A DNA stretch of 59,880 bases from Mycolicibacterium septicum DSM 44393. Its GTDB lineage: Bacteria; Actinomycetota; Actinomycetes; Mycobacteriales; Mycobacteriaceae. The notes under the pieces were generated by a model. It was not told where the DNA came from, made no database searches, and saw only the letters and a list, made by a program, of their open reading frames with translations. The stretch is taken from the NCBI RefSeq assembly GCF_000455325.1, contig NZ_HG322951.1, positions 401,516 through 461,395 on the forward strand, given 5' to 3'. Of the stretch, positions 7,692 through 16,990 are shown piece by piece. Within the stretch, counting starts at the first letter, position 1, and the number at the start of each line of letters is the position of its first letter. A program made the translations under genes and the position numbers.

Positions 7692-9464
7692 ATGTACGCC
7701 AGACGATCGGCCGCGCTGCTGACCACGGTCCTGATCCTGCTCGGGCTGGTGTGGGCAGCACCGGCCGGCGCGGACGTCGACCAGTGCGCTCCTCCCGGAG
7801 TGGACAGCGCCAGCGCGCTGCCCACCAACCTGGCGGCCGCGGCCACCGGGCCCGGCGCCGACAAATACACCACCGCCAACGTCGCCCCGCTGAACACGAT
7901 CCGGGCCGAGAACCTCGGCCTGGGGACACCCGGTGTGCTCACCGTCGGCACGCTGTCGGACGCACCGCCCAGCATCTGTATCAACTCGGCCGGACAGTTC
8001 ACCGGGTTCGACAACGAGCTCCTACGGGCCATCGCCGACAAGCTTGGCCTGCGGGTCAACTTCGTCGGCACCGACTTCTCCGGACTGCTGGCCCAGACCG
8101 CCTCCCGGCGCTTCGACGTGGCGTCCTCGTCGATCACCACCACCGACGCCCGCAGACGCACCGTCGGCTTCACCAACGGCTACGACTTCGGTTACTTCTC
8201 GCTCGTGGTCCCGACCGGCTCACCGATCACCGGATTCGGCCAGCTCGCCCCAGGCCAACGCATCGGGGTGGTGCAGGGCACGGTCCAGGAGGCCTACGTC
8301 ATCGACACGCTGCACCTGCAGCCGGTGAAGTTCCCCGACTACAACACCGTCTACGCCAGCCTCAAGACCCGCCAGATCGACGCCTGGGTGGCGCCGTCGC
8401 AGCAGGCCTCGGGCACGGTGCAGCCCGGTGACCCGGCGCAGATCATCGAAAACACCTTCAGCCTGGACAATTTCGTGGCGTGGGCGGTGGCCAAGGAGAA
8501 CCTGCCGCTGATCGACGCGCTCAACTCCGGACTGGACGCCGTGATCGCCGACGGCACCTGGGCCCGGCTGTACTCCGACTGGGTGCCGCGGGCACTGCCG
8601 CCCGGCTGGAAACCCGGCTCCAAGGCCGCACCCCTTCCCCAACTGCCCGATTTCGCCGCGATCGCCGCAGCCAAGGAGAAACCCGCCGCCGGAGGCCCGG
8701 TCGCAGCCAAATCGACACTGGCACAACTGGCGGACTCCTTCCTGGACTGGGATCTCTACAAGCAGGCCGTCCCCGACCTGCTCCGCACGGGCCTACCCAA
8801 CACGCTCATCCTGACCGTGTGCGCCAGCGTCATCGGGCTGGTGCTCGGGATGGTCCTGGCGGTGGCGGGTATCTCGCGGTCCCGGTGGCTGCGCTGGCCG
8901 GCGCGGGTCTACACCGACATCTTCCGCGGGCTGCCCGAAGTGGTGATCATCCTGCTGATCGGGCTGGGCATCGGCCCCGTGGTCGGATCGCTCACCGGCA
9001 ACAGCCCCTACCCCCTGGGCATCGCGGCGCTCGGGCTGATGGCAGCGGCCTACGTCGGGGAGATCTTCCGCTCCGGTATCCAGAGCGTCGAGCCCGGGCA
9101 GCTGGAAGCCTCACGCGCCCTGGGCTTCAGCTACGCCTCGTCGATGCGCCTGGTCGTCGTGCCACAGGGCATCCGGCGCGTGCTGCCTGCGCTGATGAAC
9201 CAGTTCATCTCGCTGCTCAAGGCCTCGTCGCTGGTGTACTTCCTCGGGTTGGTGGCCAGCCAGCGGGAACTGTTCCAGGTGGGCCGAGATCTCAACGCGC
9301 AGACCGGGAATCTGTCACCGCTGGTGGCGGCCGGACTGTTCTATCTGTTGCTGACCATCCCGCTGACCCATCTGGTGAACTTCGTCGACAACCGGCTGCG
9401 CAGAGGTCGCCCGCCGGCCGAGGAAGATCCCCTGCCCGCGGCGACCAACCAGGAGATGATCTGA
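7692..9464 (+). CDS. Amino-acid-type ABC transporter: substrate-binding protein fused to permease
   Basis: A 590-residue fusion. Residues 1-29 are a signal peptide (RSAALLTTVLILLGLVWAAP, cleaved near AGA). Residues about 80-305 form a periplasmic binding protein of the polar amino-acid family (GVLTVGTLSDAPPSICI, FDNELLRAIADKLGL). After a Pro/Ala linker, residues about 370-585 are a HisM/GlnP-type permease with several helices and an EAA-like loop (VEPGQLEASRALGFSY). The SBP and permease are one polypeptide, as in some GlnP systems. The ATG at 7692 is preferred to an upstream TTG at 7683. Its stop overlaps the start of the ATPase gene (TGATG), so the two are co-translated. The solute cannot be assigned from sequence. 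Confidence 0.92.
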   Translation: MYARRSAALLTTVLILLGLVWAAPAGADVDQCAPPGVDSASALPTNLAAAATGPGADKYTTANVAPLNTIRAENLGLGTPGVLTVGTLSDAPPSICINSAGQFTGFDNELLRAIADKLGLRVNFVGTDFSGLLAQTASRRFDVASSSITTTDARRRTVGFTNGYDFGYFSLVVPTGSPITGFGQLAPGQRIGVVQGTVQEAYVIDTLHLQPVKFPDYNTVYASLKTRQIDAWVAPSQQASGTVQPGDPAQIIENTFSLDNFVAWAVAKENLPLIDALNSGLDAVIADGTWARLYSDWVPRALPPGWKPGSKAAPLPQLPDFAAIAAAKEKPAAGGPVAAKSTLAQLADSFLDWDLYKQAVPDLLRTGLPNTLILTVCASVIGLVLGMVLAVAGISRSRWLRWPARVYTDIFRGLPEVVIILLIGLGIGPVVGSLTGNSPYPLGIAALGLMAAAYVGEIFRSGIQSVEPGQLEASRALGFSYASSMRLVVVPQGIRRVLPALMNQFISLLKASSLVYFLGLVASQRELFQVGRDLNAQTGNLSPLVAAGLFYLLLTIPLTHLVNFVDNRLRRGRPPAEEDPLPAATNQEMI

Positions 9465-10201
9465 TGCCGGCACCACAGCCAGTCGCGCTGGCCGCCAAGG
9501 ACATCCACCTGTCGTTCGGGCCCAACGCGGTGCTGCGCGGGGTGGATCTGGATGTGCCCGCCGGCACCACGACGGCCATCATCGGCCCGTCCGGCTCCGG
9601 GAAATCGACACTGCTGCGCACCCTCAACCGCCTGTACGAACCCGACAGCGGCGACATTCTGCTCGACGGCCGCTCGGTGCTGGCCGACAACCCGGACCGC
9701 TTGCGCCAGCGCATCGGCATGGTCTTCCAGCAGTTCAACCTGTTCCCGCACAAGACCGTTCTCGACAACGTCACCCTTGGCCCGCGCAAGCTCAAGGGGC
9801 TCAGCCCCGATCACGCCCGCACGTTGGGGCTGGAGCAACTGGAGCGGGTTGGTCTGCGGCACAAGGCCGATGTGCGTCCGATCACGCTGTCGGGCGGTCA
9901 GCAGCAACGCGTGGCGATCGCGCGGGCGCTCGCCATGGCGCCGGAGGTGATGTTCTTCGACGAGGCCACCTCGGCGTTGGACCCCGAGCTCGTCAAGGGA
10001 ATCCTGGAGTTGATCGCCGAGCTGGCCGCCGAGGGGATGACGATCCTGGCAGTCACCCACGAGATGGGATTCGCCCGTTCCACCGCCGACGCGGTGGTCT
10101 TCATGGATCACGGCAGAGTGGTCGAGTCGGGTGCCCCCGACCAGATCTTCGAAGCCGCCGAGACAGATCGCCTGCGCCGCTTCCTGTCGCAGGTCCTGTG
10201 A
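9464..10201 (+). CDS. Polar amino-acid ABC transporter ATP-binding protein
   Basis: A 245-residue ATPase of the GlnQ/HisP type that powers the upstream SBP-permease fusion. It shows Walker A GPSGSGKST (residues 41-49), the Q-loop in FQQFNLFPHKTVLDNV, the ABC signature LSGGQQQR, Walker B VMFFDEATSALDP and the switch histidine in AVTHEMGF. The ATG overlaps the permease stop codon. Together the two genes make a complete importer, assuming homodimers of each. Confidence 0.95.
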   Translation: MPAPQPVALAAKDIHLSFGPNAVLRGVDLDVPAGTTTAIIGPSGSGKSTLLRTLNRLYEPDSGDILLDGRSVLADNPDRLRQRIGMVFQQFNLFPHKTVLDNVTLGPRKLKGLSPDHARTLGLEQLERVGLRHKADVRPITLSGGQQQRVAIARALAMAPEVMFFDEATSALDPELVKGILELIAELAAEGMTILAVTHEMGFARSTADAVVFMDHGRVVESGAPDQIFEAAETDRLRRFLSQVL

Positions 10202-10263
10202 GGGCAACGGGAAAGCCCAGCGCCAAACCCCACAAGCTGCCGACCTGGCAGCCTCAGACAGGT

Positions 10264-10269
10264 TAGACT
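10264..10269 (+). promoter_or_regulatory. -10 box TAGACT of a leaderless transcript
   Basis: It lies 8 bases before the MarR ATG at 10278, with no ribosome-binding site between them. Confidence 0.55.
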
Positions 10270-10277
10270 AGCGAATT

Positions 10278-10760
10278 ATGGTGGAGCCCGATTCACAGGT
10301 CACAGAGCTGGCCGGGGAGCTGCAACGCGTTCTCTCCAAGGTGTTCTCGGTGCTGCGCCGCGGCGATACCAACAAGGGCACGGCCGGAGAGCTCACGCTG
10401 GCCCAGCTCTCGATCCTGCTCACCCTGCTCGACCAGGGCCCGATCCGGATGACCGAACTGGCCGCCCGCGAGCGCGTCCGCACCCCGACCACCACCGTGG
10501 CAATCCGCCGGCTGGAGAAGCTGGGCCTGGTCAAGCGGTCCCGCGACCCCTCCGACCTGCGTGCCGTCCTCGTCGAGGTCACCCCGCGCGGACTGGTGCA
10601 GCACCGCGAATCGCTGGCCGCGCGTCGGGCCGACCTGGCCGCCCGGTTGGCCAACCTGAGCCCGGAGGACCTCACCACCCTCGCCACCGCACTGGCCCCG
10701 CTGGAGCGGCTGGCCAGCCAGAGCGAGCAGACCCAGCCCGCTCACGCCAAGTCGGAGTAA
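10278..10760 (+). CDS. MarR-family transcriptional regulator (Rv0042c-like)
   Basis: A 160-residue MarR protein with the winged helix clearly visible (LTLAQLSILLTLLDQGP, IRMTELAARERVRTPTTTVA, then the wing KRSRDPSDLRAVLVEVTPRG). N- and C-terminal helices form the dimer interface. The ATG at 10278 directly follows a -10 box, so the mRNA is probably leaderless. It is convergent with the glucosylglycerate hydrolase gene, whose stop lies only 5 bases beyond. The ligand and targets are unknown; the transporter upstream is a plausible target. Confidence 0.9.
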   Translation: MVEPDSQVTELAGELQRVLSKVFSVLRRGDTNKGTAGELTLAQLSILLTLLDQGPIRMTELAARERVRTPTTTVAIRRLEKLGLVKRSRDPSDLRAVLVEVTPRGLVQHRESLAARRADLAARLANLSPEDLTTLATALAPLERLASQSEQTQPAHAKSE

Positions 10761-10765
10761 CCCGG

Positions 10766-12106
10766 CTATCCCAACCAGTCCAGCACCGCCGCGGCGGTCC
10801 ACGACTGCTGCATGCTGCCGAGCGGCTCGCCGGTGAACGGTTCGTAGTACTCAGCGAAAGTCCCGTCGCTGGCCTGGCGCAAGCCCTCCCGACGTAGCGT
10901 CGAGGCGCGCTCGGCCCAGCCGCGCCGGGCGAAGCACCACGAGAACAGCCAGGTCATCACCGGCCACACCGGGCCACGCCAGTACTCACGCGAGCGGAAA
11001 TCCCGCGACACCGGCGAGGTCGACGGGATGAGCCCATACCGCAGGTCCGGATGTCCACAGAAGCGCGGACCTTCCAGCAGCCGCAGCAGTGCGCGTTCCC
11101 GCTCGTGCGGCAGCCCGCCGCACAGCAGCGGGGCGAACTGCGCGACCGTCTCGGTGGCCACCCACTTCTTCGCGCGGACGTCGTAATCCCTTGCCGCACC
11201 GCTACGTTCATCGGTGGTCTCGACCACCCCGACCCGGAAGCGCTCCGCCCAGGAGTACAGATCGCGGACATCGGCATTCGGGCGCTTGTAATCCTCCCCG
11301 ATCTCGGCGAGCACCTGGCAGGCCACCGAGAAGATCGCGGAGACGAACACGTCCTCGACCGCGAAGCTCATCACCTTGGGGAGCAGATCATCGTCGTAGC
11401 GAACGGATTTCATCTCCTCGAGCAGCCACAGATACCGGTCGTACTCGAGGTCGCTGGGCCGCTGCGTGGCGTCGGTGATGATCGCGTTGTCCTCACGCTG
11501 ATACTCCGGCACGCTGCCGGGAACCACGTTGGCGTAGGCGCTGTCCCAGCGCGGCGAGTTGTCCATCCCGGACTCCCACCCGTGATACAGCGTGATGCGG
11601 CCGCGGCCATCCTGATCCCGCGTCTCGGCCAGCCAGCGGTGCCAGCGCACCAGGTCCGCCCACCGCCGATCCAGGAAGCTCGCCGCCACCGCCCGGGTGG
11701 ACCGGCCGCGGCTGCGCGCATGGTCGAGGATGCGCTGCACCGCGATCGCGTGCACCGGCGGCTGCGTGATGCCGGAGGTGTGGCGGACCCGCGGCGCATT
11801 GGCCGCCAGGGCCGACGTGGCCCATCTGGCCGGGCCGGGAAAGTAGCCGTCGACGCCGTTCGCGAACACGATGTGCGGGATCATCCCGTTGCGCCACTGC
11901 GCCGAGAGCAGGGTGTCGAGCTCCACCACAGCGCGCTCGACGCTGAGCGGGGCGAGCCCGATCGAGACGAACGCCGCGTCCCAGCTCCACATGTGCGGAT
12001 ACAGCAACGGCGCGGCAGTGGTCATCACACCCAGGTCGTTGCCGCGTAACAGGTACGCGGCTCGCGCGGCGAGCTGGGTGGGAGCGAAGCTGGGGTCCGG
12101 TGGCAT
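10766..12106 (-). CDS. ggH: Glucosylglycerate hydrolase (GH63)
   Basis: It hydrolyses the compatible solute glucosylglycerate (and mannosylglycerate) to sugar and glycerate. The enzyme was characterised in M. hassiacum and is restricted to rapid growers, where it helps recovery from nitrogen starvation (recalled knowledge). The 446-residue length equals the characterised enzyme. With the ATG at 12106 as residue 1, the catalytic residues I recall fall exactly in place: Asp182 in GWESGMDNSPRWDSAYA and Glu419 in AEYYEPFTGEPLGS. Other landmarks are LYPHMWSWDAAFV and REYWRGPVWPV. An upstream in-frame ATG adds 3 residues and is possible. It is transcribed divergently from the SDR gene, with a 77-bp gap holding both promoters. 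Confidence 0.93.
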   Translation of the reverse strand: MPPDPSFAPTQLAARAAYLLRGNDLGVMTTAAPLLYPHMWSWDAAFVSIGLAPLSVERAVVELDTLLSAQWRNGMIPHIVFANGVDGYFPGPARWATSALAANAPRVRHTSGITQPPVHAIAVQRILDHARSRGRSTRAVAASFLDRRWADLVRWHRWLAETRDQDGRGRITLYHGWESGMDNSPRWDSAYANVVPGSVPEYQREDNAIITDATQRPSDLEYDRYLWLLEEMKSVRYDDDLLPKVMSFAVEDVFVSAIFSVACQVLAEIGEDYKRPNADVRDLYSWAERFRVGVVETTDERSGAARDYDVRAKKWVATETVAQFAPLLCGGLPHERERALLRLLEGPRFCGHPDLRYGLIPSTSPVSRDFRSREYWRGPVWPVMTWLFSWCFARRGWAERASTLRREGLRQASDGTFAEYYEPFTGEPLGSMQQSWTAAAVLDWLG

Positions 12107-12170
12107 CCCTACCATGATGCGTCGCCGCGCCCCGGTCCGCAGGTCGGCCCCGTGCTGTCGAGCGTCACAG

Positions 12171-12176
12171 TAACGT
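12171..12176 (+). promoter_or_regulatory. -10 box TAACGT of a leaderless transcript
   Basis: It ends 7 bases before the SDR GTG start at 12184; no ribosome-binding site is present. Confidence 0.5.
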
Positions 12177-12183
12177 TGCAGTC

Positions 12184-12867
12184 GTGCCGTCTGCATTGAT
12201 CACCGGAGCCGCTGGCGGCATCGGTTCGGCCATCGCCGCCGCCCTTGCCCCCACCCACACGCTGTTTCTGGCCGGGCGTCCGTCGGCCCGCCTCGATGCG
12301 CTCGCCGAACGTCTCGGCGCGCCCACCTGGCCGCTGGACCTGACCGATGCCGATTCGATCGAATCGGCCACCGAGGTGCTCGCCGAGCTCGATGTGCTGG
12401 TGCACAACGCAGGCGTCCTCTACCCGGGCCGGGTCTCAGAATCCATCGCCGAACAGTGGCGGGCATCCTTCGAGGTCAACGTCACCGGCGCGGTGGCGCT
12501 CACCCTGGCCCTGCTGCCGGCACTGCGGGCCGCCCGCGGCCATGTCGTTTTCATCAACTCCGGTGCCGGGCAGAAGGTTTCACCGGGGATGGCGTCCTAC
12601 TCGGCAAGCAAGTTCGCGTTGCGGGCGTTCGCCGACTCGCTGCGCGCCGACGAACCGTCGTTGCGGGTCACCTCGATCTTCCCCGGACGAACCGACACCG
12701 AGATGCAACGCGACCTGGTGGCTTATGAAAGCGCTGTGACCGACGGGTCCGGGGAATACGACCCGGCGAAATTCCTCAAGCCCGAGACGGTCGCCGGGCT
12801 GGTGGCGACGGCTGTCACCACCCCGCCCGACGGTCACGTACACGAAATCGTGGTCCGCCCAGGGTGA
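12184..12867 (+). CDS. Short-chain dehydrogenase/reductase
   Basis: A 227-residue classical SDR, cytosolic and NAD(P)-dependent. The cofactor motif is TGAAGGIG (residues 7-14), followed by VLVHNAG (71-77), and the catalytic set is Ser126, Tyr139 and Lys143 (YSASK). The P-G motif after the active site is FPGRTDTEM. The start is a GTG immediately after a -10 box. The substrate is unknown. It is convergent with leuS across a long shared hairpin and divergent from ggH. It is not found at this position in M. tuberculosis as far as I recall. Confidence 0.9.
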   Translation: MPSALITGAAGGIGSAIAAALAPTHTLFLAGRPSARLDALAERLGAPTWPLDLTDADSIESATEVLAELDVLVHNAGVLYPGRVSESIAEQWRASFEVNVTGAVALTLALLPALRAARGHVVFINSGAGQKVSPGMASYSASKFALRAFADSLRADEPSLRVTSIFPGRTDTEMQRDLVAYESAVTDGSGEYDPAKFLKPETVAGLVATAVTTPPDGHVHEIVVRPG

Positions 12868-12916
12868 TTTGTGCACCTCGCGTAACGCTCACCGTTACCG
12901 GAGGTGCACAAATCAC
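12864..12916. terminator. Bidirectional terminator with a perfect 16-bp stem between SDR and leuS
   Basis: GTGATTTGTGCACCTC (12864-12879) is the exact reverse complement of 12901-12916. The loop contains a further GTAACG/CGTTAC stem (12882-12887 with 12893-12898). The structure starts inside the SDR stop codon and ends at the leuS stop codon, so it can serve both convergent genes. Confidence 0.8.
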
Positions 12917-15810
12917 TAGACGACGAGGTTGACCAGCCGGCCGGGCACCACGATCACCTTCTTGGGTGTGGCGCCGTCCAGGAAGGCCTGCACCTTCTCG
13001 TCGGCCAGCGCCGCGGCCTCCAGCGCCGCCTTGTCTGCATCGGCGGCGACGGTGATCTTGCCGCGCACCTTGCCGTTGACCTGAACCGGGAACTCGATGG
13101 TGTCGTCCACCAGGTACTGCGGATCGGCCACCGGGAACGGCCCGTGTGCCAGCGGAGTGTCGTGGCCCAACCGCTTCCACAGCTCCTCGGCCAGGTGCGG
13201 GGCCAACGGGGCCACCATCAGCACCAGCGGTTCGATCGCGGCGCGGGCCGCCACCCCCGCCTTGGTCAGGTGGTTGGTGTACTCGATCAGCTTGGCTGCC
13301 GCGGTGTTGTTGCGAAGCGCCGCAAAGTCTTCGGTCACCCCGGCAATCGTGCGGTGCAGGATCTTCAAGGTGTCGGTGTCGAGTGCCTCATGGGCGCCGA
13401 CGCGCTCGGTACCGGTTTCCTCGTCGACGACCGCGCGCCACACCCGCTGCAGGAACCGGTACGCACCGACGACGTCCTTGGGCGCCCAAGGACGCGATGC
13501 CTCGATCGGGCCCATCGACATCTCGTAGACCCGCAGGGTGTCCGCACCGTACTCGTCGCAGATCTCGTCGGGTGAGACGGAGTTCTTCAGGCTCTTGCCG
13601 ATCTTGCCGAACTCCTGATTGACCTCTATTTCCCCGTCGGGGCCGGGCCAGAAGAACTTCCCTTCGCGCTCAACGACTTCGGCCGCAGGTACATAGCTCC
13701 CGCGGGCGTCGGTGTAGGCGAAGGCCTGGATGTAGCCCTGGTTGACCAGGCGCCGGAACGGCTCGCTCGAGCTGACGAAGCCGAGGTCGAAGAGCACCTT
13801 GTGCCAGAACCGCGAGTACAGCAGGTGCAGCACCGCATGCTCGACTCCGCCGACGTACAAGTCGACGCCGCCGGGATCATTCGGCCCGTGCTCGGCCGGG
13901 CGCGGGCCCATCCAGTAGGCCTCGTTCTCCTTGGCGCACAGCTCTTCCGAATTGAGCGGGTCGGTGTAGCGCAGCTCGTACCAGGAGCTGCCCGCCCACT
14001 GCGGCATCACGTTGGTGTCACGGGTGTAAGTCTGCAGCCCGTCACCGAGATCCAGCTCGACATGCACCCACTCGGTGGCCTTGCCCAGCGGCGGCGACGG
14101 TTCACTGTCGGCGTCATCGGGGTCGAACGACACCGGCGAGTAGTCCGGGATGTCCGGAAGTTCGACCGGCAGAGCCGATTCCGGCAGTGCGTGGGCGCGG
14201 CCCTGGGCGTCGTAGACGATCGGGAACGGCTCGCCCCAGTACCGCTGCCGGGCGAACAGCCAGTCCCGCAGCCGGTACTCGATCCGGGCGCGGCCGCGGC
14301 CGTCGGCCTCCAGGTGTTTGATGACGACGTCCTTGGCCTCGGCCACCGACAGCCCGTTCAGGTAGTCGGAGTTGACCATGGTGCCGTCACCGTTGTAGGC
14401 CGCCTCGGTGATGTCGCCACCGGCGACCACCTCGATGATGGGCAGGCCGAACTCTCCTGCGAAGTCCCAGTCCCGCTGGTCGCCACCGGGCACCGCCATG
14501 ATGGCGCCGGTTCCGTAACCGGCCAGCACGTAATCGGCGATGAACACCGGAACCTGCTGTCCGTTCACGGGATTGGTGGCATAGGCGCCGAGGAACACAC
14601 CAGTCTTGGTCTTGTTCTCCTGACGCTCCAGATCCGACTTGGCAGCGATCCCGGCCCGGTAGGAGGCGACGGCCTCGGCGGGCGTCGCCGCACCGAAGGT
14701 CCACCGCGAATCGGTGCCCTCGGGCCAGGCGTCGCCGACCAGCGCATCCACCAGATCGTGTTCAGGAGCCAGCACCAGGTAGGTGGCGCCGAACAGGGTG
14801 TCCGGGCGGGTGGTGAACACCTCGACATCACCTGCCGCGGTACCGAATTCGACTGACGCGCCGGTGGACCGGCCGATCCAGTTGCGCTGCATGCTCTTGA
14901 CCTTGTCGGGCCAGTCCAGCACTTCCAGGTCGTCGAGCAGCCGGTCCGAGTAGGCGGTGATACGCATCATCCACTGCCGCAGGCGCTTCCGGAAGACCGG
15001 GAAGTTGCCGCGGTCGCTGCGGCCGTCGGCGGTGACTTCCTCGTTGGCCAGCACGGTGCCCAGGCCCGGGCACCAGTTCACCATCGAGTCGGCGCGGTAC
15101 ACCAGCCGGTAGCCGTCGACCACATCGGCGCGCTCGGTCGCCGACAGCTCGGCCCATGCCCTGCCGTCATCCAGGGTCCTTGCCCCGGAATCGAATTCGG
15201 CGACGAGCTCGGCGATGGGCCTGGCCTTCTTGGCTGCGGTATCGAACCAGGCGTTGTAGATCTGCAGGAAGATCCACTGCGTCCACTTGTAGAAGTCGAC
15301 ATCGGTGGTGGCGAAGCTGCGCCGCGAGTCGTGGCCCAGCCCGAGACGGCCCAACTGCCTGCGGAAGTTGACGATGTTGGCCTCGGTCCGGGTGCGCGGG
15401 TGCGTTCCGGTCTGCACGGCGTACTGCTCGGCGGGCAGGCCGAACGCGTCGAAGCCCAGCGCGTGCAGCACGTTGCGTCCGGTCATCCGGTAGTACCGGG
15501 CGTAGACGTCGGTGGCGATGTAACCCAGCGGGTGCCCGACGTGCAGGCCGTCACCGGACGGGTACGGGAACATGTCCTGGACGAACATCTTGTCGGCGGG
15601 CACCGCCGAGCCGTCCTGCGGTGCCAGCGAGCCCACCGGATTGGCCACGTTGAACGTGCCGAGGTCCGACCAGGTCTGCTGCCAGGTGCGTTCGATCTGG
15701 CCCGCCAGTTCCGCGGTGTAGCGGTGCTGCGGGGTGTCTTCCCCCGCACGCGAGGAGGACAAATCACCTTCTGAAGGCCCTGGCTGGGACGTGGTGGCGG
15801 GTTCGATCAC
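12916..15810 (-). CDS. leuS: Leucyl-tRNA synthetase
   Basis: A class Ia aminoacyl-tRNA synthetase charging tRNA-Leu, 964 residues (M. tuberculosis about 969). It shows the HIGH-type motif in [16 protein letters not shown], the CP1 editing domain ([20 protein letters not shown], then [19 protein letters not shown]) and the KMSKS-equivalent [14 protein letters not shown], ending with a tRNA-binding C-terminal domain. The GTG at 15810 is chosen from similarity; an in-frame opening of about 760 bases upstream is antisense to mtc28 and is a shadow. It begins without a ribosome-binding site, just after a TATACC box. Its stop is shared with the long terminator hairpin. Confidence 0.97.
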   Translation of the reverse strand: MIEPATTSQPGPSEGDLSSSRAGEDTPQHRYTAELAGQIERTWQQTWSDLGTFNVANPVGSLAPQDGSAVPADKMFVQDMFPYPSGDGLHVGHPLGYIATDVYARYYRMTGRNVLHALGFDAFGLPAEQYAVQTGTHPRTRTEANIVNFRRQLGRLGLGHDSRRSFATTDVDFYKWTQWIFLQIYNAWFDTAAKKARPIAELVAEFDSGARTLDDGRAWAELSATERADVVDGYRLVYRADSMVNWCPGLGTVLANEEVTADGRSDRGNFPVFRKRLRQWMMRITAYSDRLLDDLEVLDWPDKVKSMQRNWIGRSTGASVEFGTAAGDVEVFTTRPDTLFGATYLVLAPEHDLVDALVGDAWPEGTDSRWTFGAATPAEAVASYRAGIAAKSDLERQENKTKTGVFLGAYATNPVNGQQVPVFIADYVLAGYGTGAIMAVPGGDQRDWDFAGEFGLPIIEVVAGGDITEAAYNGDGTMVNSDYLNGLSVAEAKDVVIKHLEADGRGRARIEYRLRDWLFARQRYWGEPFPIVYDAQGRAHALPESALPVELPDIPDYSPVSFDPDDADSEPSPPLGKATEWVHVELDLGDGLQTYTRDTNVMPQWAGSSWYELRYTDPLNSEELCAKENEAYWMGPRPAEHGPNDPGGVDLYVGGVEHAVLHLLYSRFWHKVLFDLGFVSSSEPFRRLVNQGYIQAFAYTDARGSYVPAAEVVEREGKFFWPGPDGEIEVNQEFGKIGKSLKNSVSPDEICDEYGADTLRVYEMSMGPIEASRPWAPKDVVGAYRFLQRVWRAVVDEETGTERVGAHEALDTDTLKILHRTIAGVTEDFAALRNNTAAAKLIEYTNHLTKAGVAARAAIEPLVLMVAPLAPHLAEELWKRLGHDTPLAHGPFPVADPQYLVDDTIEFPVQVNGKVRGKITVAADADKAALEAAALADEKVQAFLDGATPKKVIVVPGRLVNLVV

Positions 15811-15819
15811 GACGTTCAG

Positions 15820-15825
15820 GGTATA
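15820..15825 (-). promoter_or_regulatory. -10 box TATACC upstream of leuS
   Basis: On the minus strand TATACC lies 9 bases before the GTG start, again suggesting a leaderless or very short 5' end. The remaining 195 bp up to mtc28 hold the opposing promoter; I see no riboswitch or T-box structure there. Confidence 0.4.
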
Positions 15826-16020
15826 AGGCCACGGTTTGAGCAGCTCACCGCCCGTCTGACGCTTCCGTTGGCCACGGCTTGGTATCGGTTGCGTCGCGGC
15901 TCTGTCAGGGGTTGATTCCAGGTCGGTTGAGTTGCTGGTGGCGGGCGGTGACCCGTGGATAGTCTCGGCCTCTGGTGCAGGTTGCCCTGGTAAGGGCACG
16001 GTTTGCGGAGGGAACGAGTG

Positions 16021-16932
16021 ATGATGGAGTTGGCCCGCCGGTGGCGGTTGCTGGCAGCAGGCACGGCCGTCGGAGTGGCCGGGGTCGTCGGCCTTGCCGG
16101 TCAGCCCGCGGCAGCCGAACCCCTTGTTCCGGCGCCTGTCGTTCCCGGCCCGGTGACGGTGACCCAAACCGTCACGGTCGCCCCCGCCGCCGCTCCGGTT
16201 GCTCCCGCGCCGGCGGCCCCAGGCGTCCCGGGTGGGGCCGTCGCCCCGGGTGCGGCAGCCAATGCCGTACCCGCCGTCGCGGCACCGGCCCCGCCGGCGC
16301 AGACCATCACCCCCGCCACGTCCGGCACCTTCGCCGAGTTCTTCAAGAGCAAGGGCGTGAAGATGGAGCCGCAGGCCAGCCACGACTTCAAGGCGCTCAG
16401 CATCGTCCTGCCGCTGCCGGCGGGCTGGACCAAGGTGCCCGACCCCAACGTGCCCGACGCCTTCGCGGTGATCGCCGACCGCGCCAGCACCGACCTGTAC
16501 ACCCCCAACGCACAGGTTGTGGTCTACAAGCTCGTCGGCAGTTTCGATCCGGCCGAAGCGGCGAGCCACGGCTTCGTCGACACCCAGCAGTTGCAGAACT
16601 GGCGTCCGACCGACATGGCCATGGGCGACTTCAACGGCTTCCCGTCAGCTTTCATCGAAGGTAGCTATCTGTCGGGCAGCCAGATGCTCAACACCTCACG
16701 CAGGCACATCCTGGCCACCGCGGGACCGGACCACTACCTGGTGTCGCTGTCGGTGAACTCCTCGGCCGCCAACCAGGGTGTTTCCGCGGCTGCCGACGCC
16801 GCCGACGCGATCGTTTCCGGCTTCAAGGTCAGCGCTCCGGCCCCGGCGGCCCCCGCGCCGCCAGCTACCCCGGCCGCTCCCGCAGCGGCCCCGGCGCCGG
16901 GTTTGCCCCAGCTCCTGGGCCTGCAGGGCTGA
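16021..16932 (+). CDS. mtc28: Secreted proline-rich protein Mtc28 (LpqN/Mtc28 family)
   Basis: A 303-residue exported protein like Rv0040c/Mtc28 (310 residues), a secreted antigen. Residues 1-32 are a signal peptide ([20 protein letters not shown], cleaved after AAA). Residues 35-100 are Ala/Pro-rich. Residues about 105-275 form the LpqN-type folded domain ([46 protein letters not shown]). The tail is again Ala/Pro-rich. The ATG at 16021 has a GGAGGGA site 7 bases upstream; a second ATG follows directly. The low-complexity ends are likely glycosylation or wall-spanning regions (inference). Confidence 0.9.
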   Translation: MMELARRWRLLAAGTAVGVAGVVGLAGQPAAAEPLVPAPVVPGPVTVTQTVTVAPAAAPVAPAPAAPGVPGGAVAPGAAANAVPAVAAPAPPAQTITPATSGTFAEFFKSKGVKMEPQASHDFKALSIVLPLPAGWTKVPDPNVPDAFAVIADRASTDLYTPNAQVVVYKLVGSFDPAEAASHGFVDTQQLQNWRPTDMAMGDFNGFPSAFIEGSYLSGSQMLNTSRRHILATAGPDHYLVSLSVNSSAANQGVSAAADAADAIVSGFKVSAPAPAAPAPPATPAAPAAAPAPGLPQLLGLQG

Positions 16933-16977
16933 ATCACCAGGGCCCTCCCCGACCTCGCTTTCCCGACCGGCGCCTCG

Positions 16978-16983
16978 TATTGT
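16978..16983 (+). promoter_or_regulatory. -10 box TATTGT of a leaderless transcript
   Basis: It lies 7 bases before the ATG at 16991. Confidence 0.45.
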
Positions 16984-16990
16984 GTGGCGC

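Noticed and set aside
15811..16569. Upstream extension of leuS
   Set aside because: The open frame runs antisense to mtc28; the protein would gain about 250 residues unlike any leucyl-tRNA synthetase.
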